A stretch of 64,000 nt of DNA from Epiperipatus broadwayi (lineage: Eukaryota > Onychophora > Udeonychophora > Euonychophora > Peripatidae): the NCBI GenBank assembly GCA_028023455.1, contig JAQFVV010012545.1:744001-808000 (forward strand), read 5' to 3'. The position numbers and the translations under genes are program-made. Each line of letters opens with the position of its first letter. Positions within the stretch are counted from its first letter, which is position 1. A model generated the notes under the pieces. It searched no databases, was not told the origin of the DNA, and saw nothing but the letters and a program-made list of their open reading frames with translations. Below, piece after piece: positions 60,101 to 64,000 of this stretch.

Positions 60101-62268
60101 TAAGAGAGAGAGAGAGTTCAATCTCAAAATATATACTTTTATACCCCTTTGCAATGATGAAACATTGATGTCATTGTTTTGGATATTGTTTCCATAGTTT
60201 CACTCGAAAACAACTCATTGCTACTATCTCTGATTTTAAGAGTCAAAATTTTGCTCAATAAAGTTTTTTAAATACAATGGCATTTCTGAATTTAAAATGT
60301 CTCTTAATTTTTTAAATAAGTAGTTTGTAAAATAATAATAAAATACAACAAATTTGTAACTTCAATATATCTTTTAAAATCCTAATTTGAATTAAAATAA
60401 ATAAATATTTTTATACATCCATTTATTTAATATAAAATATTCTATAAATCTTTAAAATACATATTAAATTACATATAAATAATATTTGAAAATACGTATA
60501 ATTTCATATCATTTTAATTGTATTCACAAAGCATATACATATGCACACACATAACAATTGACTATTTTGTTTATGTTTATATATTACTTGTTAAATATAT
60601 ATAGCAAATAAAAATATTAAGTAAATTAAATATTAATAAATGAATCTCAATATGTATTTTAACCTATCCAATCTTTCTCATAATAAAATATTAATCTTAT
60701 TATAATATACGATTTAATATACAATCTGTTAAGAAAATTAAAATTCAAAGTCATGAATGTCATATCATTTTATATTATGTTGTATTATCAATAATTATGT
60801 ATCAATAATGTGAATCATTTGATATTTCGAAACAATTGAAAAATAAATAAACCAATAAAAATTATTTTTTTAGGAGTTAAGATAATACAATATATAAATT
60901 ATAATGTCATTTGTGTTTGAATTCACCATATTTACTGAAGATCATAATCAATAATTTTATATGTATTTTAATTTTCTAATCAAAAACAATGTGGCCTAGG
61001 ACTAGTGTTAAAGCAAAAATTGCTTGAACTATAGAAGGATTTTTTTAAAAAAAGAGCTGGAATGACTGAGTTGTACCCAAGAAGCCAGAATAAGCAGTAA
61101 TTCCAAATATTTAAGGCTAAAGATAAACTGATCTCAAAAATCCGAATTAATAGGTGAAATGATCTTAATAAATCATAATAATGGGTATTGAGGATAATAT
61201 TTACTCAAACTATTAACAAGTCATAGTAATAATATTTCAATTGTCTTGCAGAATATATTAAGGGAATTGGTTATCAGAAATTTGATCTTCAAATTGTTTG
61301 AATTAAGAGAAAGTTGTATTTCTTTTTTATTACATATAAAGCATATTCATGATATTTGTTTATCTTATTATCATTCTTTATTTGTTGATTTACAGTTTAG
61401 CTCTGAGAAAGTATGCCAAATCCAAGAGTCAAAGATCCTGAATCACTTCCCGAACAGAGGAAAATAACATCTATTAGTTGATTGACCTGTTGTCCAGATG
61501 TCCCCATTTTTGTGCTTGAACATAATATGATATTCTGAATGAATGAACATGTGAATGTTTTATTTCATATTTGATAGGTTTGTGCTACTTTAACTGAAAC
61601 TCATGTCTATTAGATTTTGCAAAAGAACCATATTGTACTGAGATATAATTCATTCAGTTTATTTATAGAAAATTTAAAAGTTCAGCACACATTGTATATT
61701 GGTAACTTTTTAGACAAATATTAAAATAAATAAAATCCTACATTAAATTCTTAAGATATTTTTTTACACTACAGTAAAGCTGTGATATATGATGCTTCAG
61801 TATACACTGTTTCAATTATATACTATCAAAAAAAATGCACACACACAAAAAATATATATATAAAATAAAGCATTAAAATATACAAATTTAATAAATTTTA
61901 CAATATGGGAGCAGCCATTTTTTCATTCTGAAGTGCCTTATGCAACTACATTCATTAATAACGTTTGTTCATGTTGCATGAAAGTATATTTTATGATTCT
62001 TTTTTTTTTTATTCAGTCCAAATTTTGATATGGTATAATATTTTGTGTAATGAGATGTCTTCAAAGCTTAAAACTAAAAATTTTATGAATTCAAGAAAAT
62101 GTATAAAGTATCTTTCTCAAGTAATAAAATGAAAATTAGCAATTTAGTACTTTCAGGAAAAAGAATTGCAAAATGTTCTTCAATTGCATCAGAAAGCTTA
62201 AAGCTTAAAAAGTTTAACTGAGAATTTAAAATAAATAACAACTAGTAAGGGTAACTATATATATATAT
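57159..62268. other. Long AT-rich stretch without supported gene
   Basis: Five kilobases without a recognised element. About 57175-57500 is less AT-rich and contains a 64-codon frame (57251-57445) of non-simple composition (CAMLHIIGNQCLIYQL, IFMGHDQKSGPKFN) with no family match. (TA)n tracts and (AG)n near 60103 occur. Confidence 0.5.
61246..61467 (+). other. Weak exon candidate
   Basis: A 73-codon frame ends in VCQIQESKILNHFPNRGK and is preceded by a plausible acceptor (ATTGTCTTGCAG at 61241-61252). A second acceptor-like TTTGTTGATTTACAG lies at about 61381-61395, in front of a short less AT-rich segment whose alternative frame reads MPNPRVKDPESLPEQRKITS. No good donor site, no homology and no neighbouring exon are seen, so this remains a guess. 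Confidence 0.15.
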
Positions 62269-63045
62269 CATTAAAAGCCAATCAATACTTAGACAATATC
62301 AATAACAATCAACAATTTAAAAGGGATTTCAACTCAGACTTTCAAGCTCCCTACATTCATTCACTTCGTCTAATATAGGCTAAGTATATATATTATACTT
62401 GTATTTCAATCAATAATTTCAAACTGTTGTCAAGGCAACCTCCTTTTAAGAACATAGGTGAAATCCCACCTTTATTACTGATCCATTATATTTATATAGG
62501 TACTAAAGATTGCAACTTGACCATAGAGATTGAAATTATTGATACAAAGATGTTTAAATAAATCTTTTTAAACAGGTAAATATAATCTGTTCTGAATACA
62601 AACTAATAAATAGTCAATTATAACATTACAAATTGCAATTATAATTTTCAAATTGCACCCAAAGTATTACTTAAGTAATAAGTATAATAATGCTCAAGAC
62701 TAAGTTGGTTTTTAAGTAATCATTAAAAGTCAGTCAACACTTAGACAATTCCAATATCAATAACAATCAACACTTTCAAACTGTTGTCATGTCAACCTCC
62801 TTTTTACAATAAATATGGAATCGGTGGAATCCCACATTTATTAATGGTCTAATTAAATATATACATTAAAGGTTGCAAGTTGACCACAGAGATTGAAATT
62901 ATTGATACAAAGAAGTTTAAATAAATCTCTTTAAACAGGTAAATATAACCTATTCTGAATGCAGACTAATAGTGAATTGTAACATTACAAACTGCAATTA
63001 TAATTTTCAAATTGCACCCAAAGTATTTCTTAAATTATAAGCCAT
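62269..63045. repeat. Tandem duplication, unit about 350 bp, one unit interrupted
   Basis: Unit 1 (62269-62720) and unit 2 (62721-63045) share CATTAAAAGYCARTCAACAC-type starts, CAAACTGTTGTCA, GAGATTGAAATTATTGATAC, TTTAAACAGGTAAATATAA and CAAATTGCACCCAAAGTATT. Unit 1 is about 100 bp longer because of the insertion at 62319-62406. Divergence between units is moderate. Confidence 0.9.
62319..62406 (-). mobile_element. SINE-C insertion with preserved empty site
   Basis: CAATCAACAATTT (62306-62318) and CAATCAATAATTT (62407-62419) flank an 88-bp insert. The sister unit has CAATCAACACTTT at 62764 in place of both plus the insert, so it shows the empty site. On the minus strand the insert reads TAGACGAAGTGAATGAATG, then GGGAGCTTGAAAGTCTGAGT and TGAAATCCC, a tRNA-3'-half-like end shared with 38285-38345 and with the ends of the 19897-20690 fold-back. 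Confidence 0.82.
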
Positions 63046-63367
63046 TTAGCTTTGAGCATTATATATATATTCCAAAGTTGATATAGATTTTTTAAAATAT
63101 CAAAACAATCAGAGGTCATATCTAAAAAGTAAAAAAGAATTAATCAAGGAAAAGGATGTTGTCCAGGGGGTATTTAATTATGATACAGTTTAACATTTTG
63201 CTATTCATTTTGTTTTTGTTTATTTTTTAAAAAAGATAAGATACAATAAAATTTCATTACTTTTATTTTTTGAATGAATATAAATGAATGAACACATATT
63301 AAATAAAGATAAATTAAATCAATAATCAACAAACACAGTCTTCTATATTAAAAATAGTCCATTAATT
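63046..63367. other. AT-rich stretch without recognised feature
   Basis: Nothing recognised. Confidence 0.5.
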
Positions 63368-63531
63368 TCAATATATAAATAAAACACATGCTCTTTTTTT
63401 TTTATAAATCTTTATTTATTTTATGAACTATTCTTCTTTATAAATCTTGACTTATTATATGAACTATTAATAGTTCATATAATAAATCAAGATTTATAAA
63501 GAAGAAGAGTATATGTTTTATTTGTATATTA
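63368..63531. repeat. Palindrome with zero loop, embedded in a larger inverted/tandem repeat
   Basis: The 38-bp arm 63431-63468 (ending TTATTATATGAACTATT) meets its complement 63469-63506 (starting AATAGTTCATATAATAA) with one mismatch and no loop. Further out, AATATATAAATAAAACACAT on the left matches the complement of ATATGTTTTATTTGTATATT on the right. The left side also carries a partial direct copy of the arm (TATAAATCTTTATTTATTTT at about 63402). Confidence 0.88.
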
Positions 63532-64000
63532 AATAAAGATGTAAATGTACTCTCTCAATATTATTATTAATAACTTTTTAATATTTGTTTGTACTATAAT
63601 CTTAATTTATATATGCATATTACATATATAAAAATGTGCCTTTCATATATATATGTGTGTGTGTGTACATATTCAAAAGTATTTATACGCTTGCAGTTTA
63701 ATAAATAATAGATATTTTGTTAAAATCAACACTTATTAACAAAACAGTATTAGGATTTCCAATACAGAAGAGTTTTTCTAAAACCAGTATTTCTGTACTG
63801 ATATTAATACGGAATCTGGAAATACGGTATTTTTGGTATTCAAAAGACGTCTTATTTTATTCAATTTAATAAAGTTTAAAGTCATAAACAAAATAATAAA
63901 AACATAAGTAAAAATCAAAATGATGATTTCAAAAAATAGGTTGCTACAATTCAATGTATTTTGAATTTTGATGGATAATAAAAGTACTGTAGGATCCTGT
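63532..64000. other. AT-rich right end of the window
   Basis: 63590-63740 is the partner of the dispersed repeat at 36240-36420 (TATAATCTTAATTTATATAT, GCATATTACA, (TG)n at about 63654). No gene recognised. Confidence 0.5.

Overview
This window is very AT-rich eukaryotic DNA, roughly three quarters A+T by eye. No intact host gene can be supported. There are no long open frames and no rRNA. None of the tRNA-like segments looks like a functional tRNA gene: two of them carry retroposition target duplications and the others sit in short dispersed repeats. What can be read is the repeat landscape of an invertebrate-type genome: decayed LINEs, a Penelope-like fragment, a mariner-like element, a hAT-type element, three copies of a pogo/Tigger-like non-autonomous DNA transposon, several tRNA-derived SINE-like families, fold-back elements and short tandem duplications. 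The mixture suggests an AT-rich invertebrate metazoan. The species and phylum cannot be fixed from this sequence alone.

Layout. 1-350: C-terminal tail of a LINE family, called LINE-2 here. 1302-2305: first Tigger-like copy. 2.3-6.9 kb: no recognisable gene. 6.9-10.2 kb: the best preserved LINE (LINE-1 here), with endonuclease, reverse transcriptase (FADD box) and C-terminal region, all broken by stops and frameshifts. 11592-11867: near-perfect fold-back. 14.1-15.8 kb: tandem duplications and tRNA-like segments. 16.7-17.2 kb: a second LINE-2 tail on the minus strand. 19.9-20.7 kb: a fold-back of about 790 bp ending in tRNA-like sequence. 21.1-22.0 kb: a third LINE type whose RT has a YIDD box. 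26.1 kb: a 95-bp tRNA-like SINE with a 20-bp target duplication. 29.0-30.3 kb: second Tigger-like copy, followed by a three-copy array of about 147 bp. 33.3-34.1 kb: hAT-type element. 36.9-38.2 kb: inverted repeat with arms of about 600 bp. 39.6 kb: second copy of the short SINE. 41.0-43.0 kb: a nested mosaic of a LINE zinc-binding tail, a LINE-2 tail with its own target duplication, and a Penelope-type GIY-YIG fragment, with a direct repeat on both sides of the LINE part. 45.5-47.3 kb: the longest LINE-2 copy. 50.0-50.9 kb: mariner-like relic. 51.6-51.9 kb: fold-back. 53.4-53.7 kb: a 285-bp polyadenylated retroposon with a 15-bp target duplication. 56.2-57.2 kb: third Tigger-like copy. 62.3-63.1 kb: tandem duplication in which only one unit carries a SINE insertion. 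63.4-63.5 kb: palindrome.

The sequences do not form an operon or pathway. LINE reverse transcriptases of these families could have mobilised the SINE-like elements in trans, and transposases encoded elsewhere would have moved the non-autonomous DNA elements. The strongest candidates for undescribed biology are the short tRNA-only SINE, the four-copy tRNA-Pro-like SINE, the series of fold-back elements, the optional hairpin module in the Tigger-like family, the 14-codon in-frame triplication in the LINE-1 RT, and the direct repeats around the 41-42 kb mosaic.
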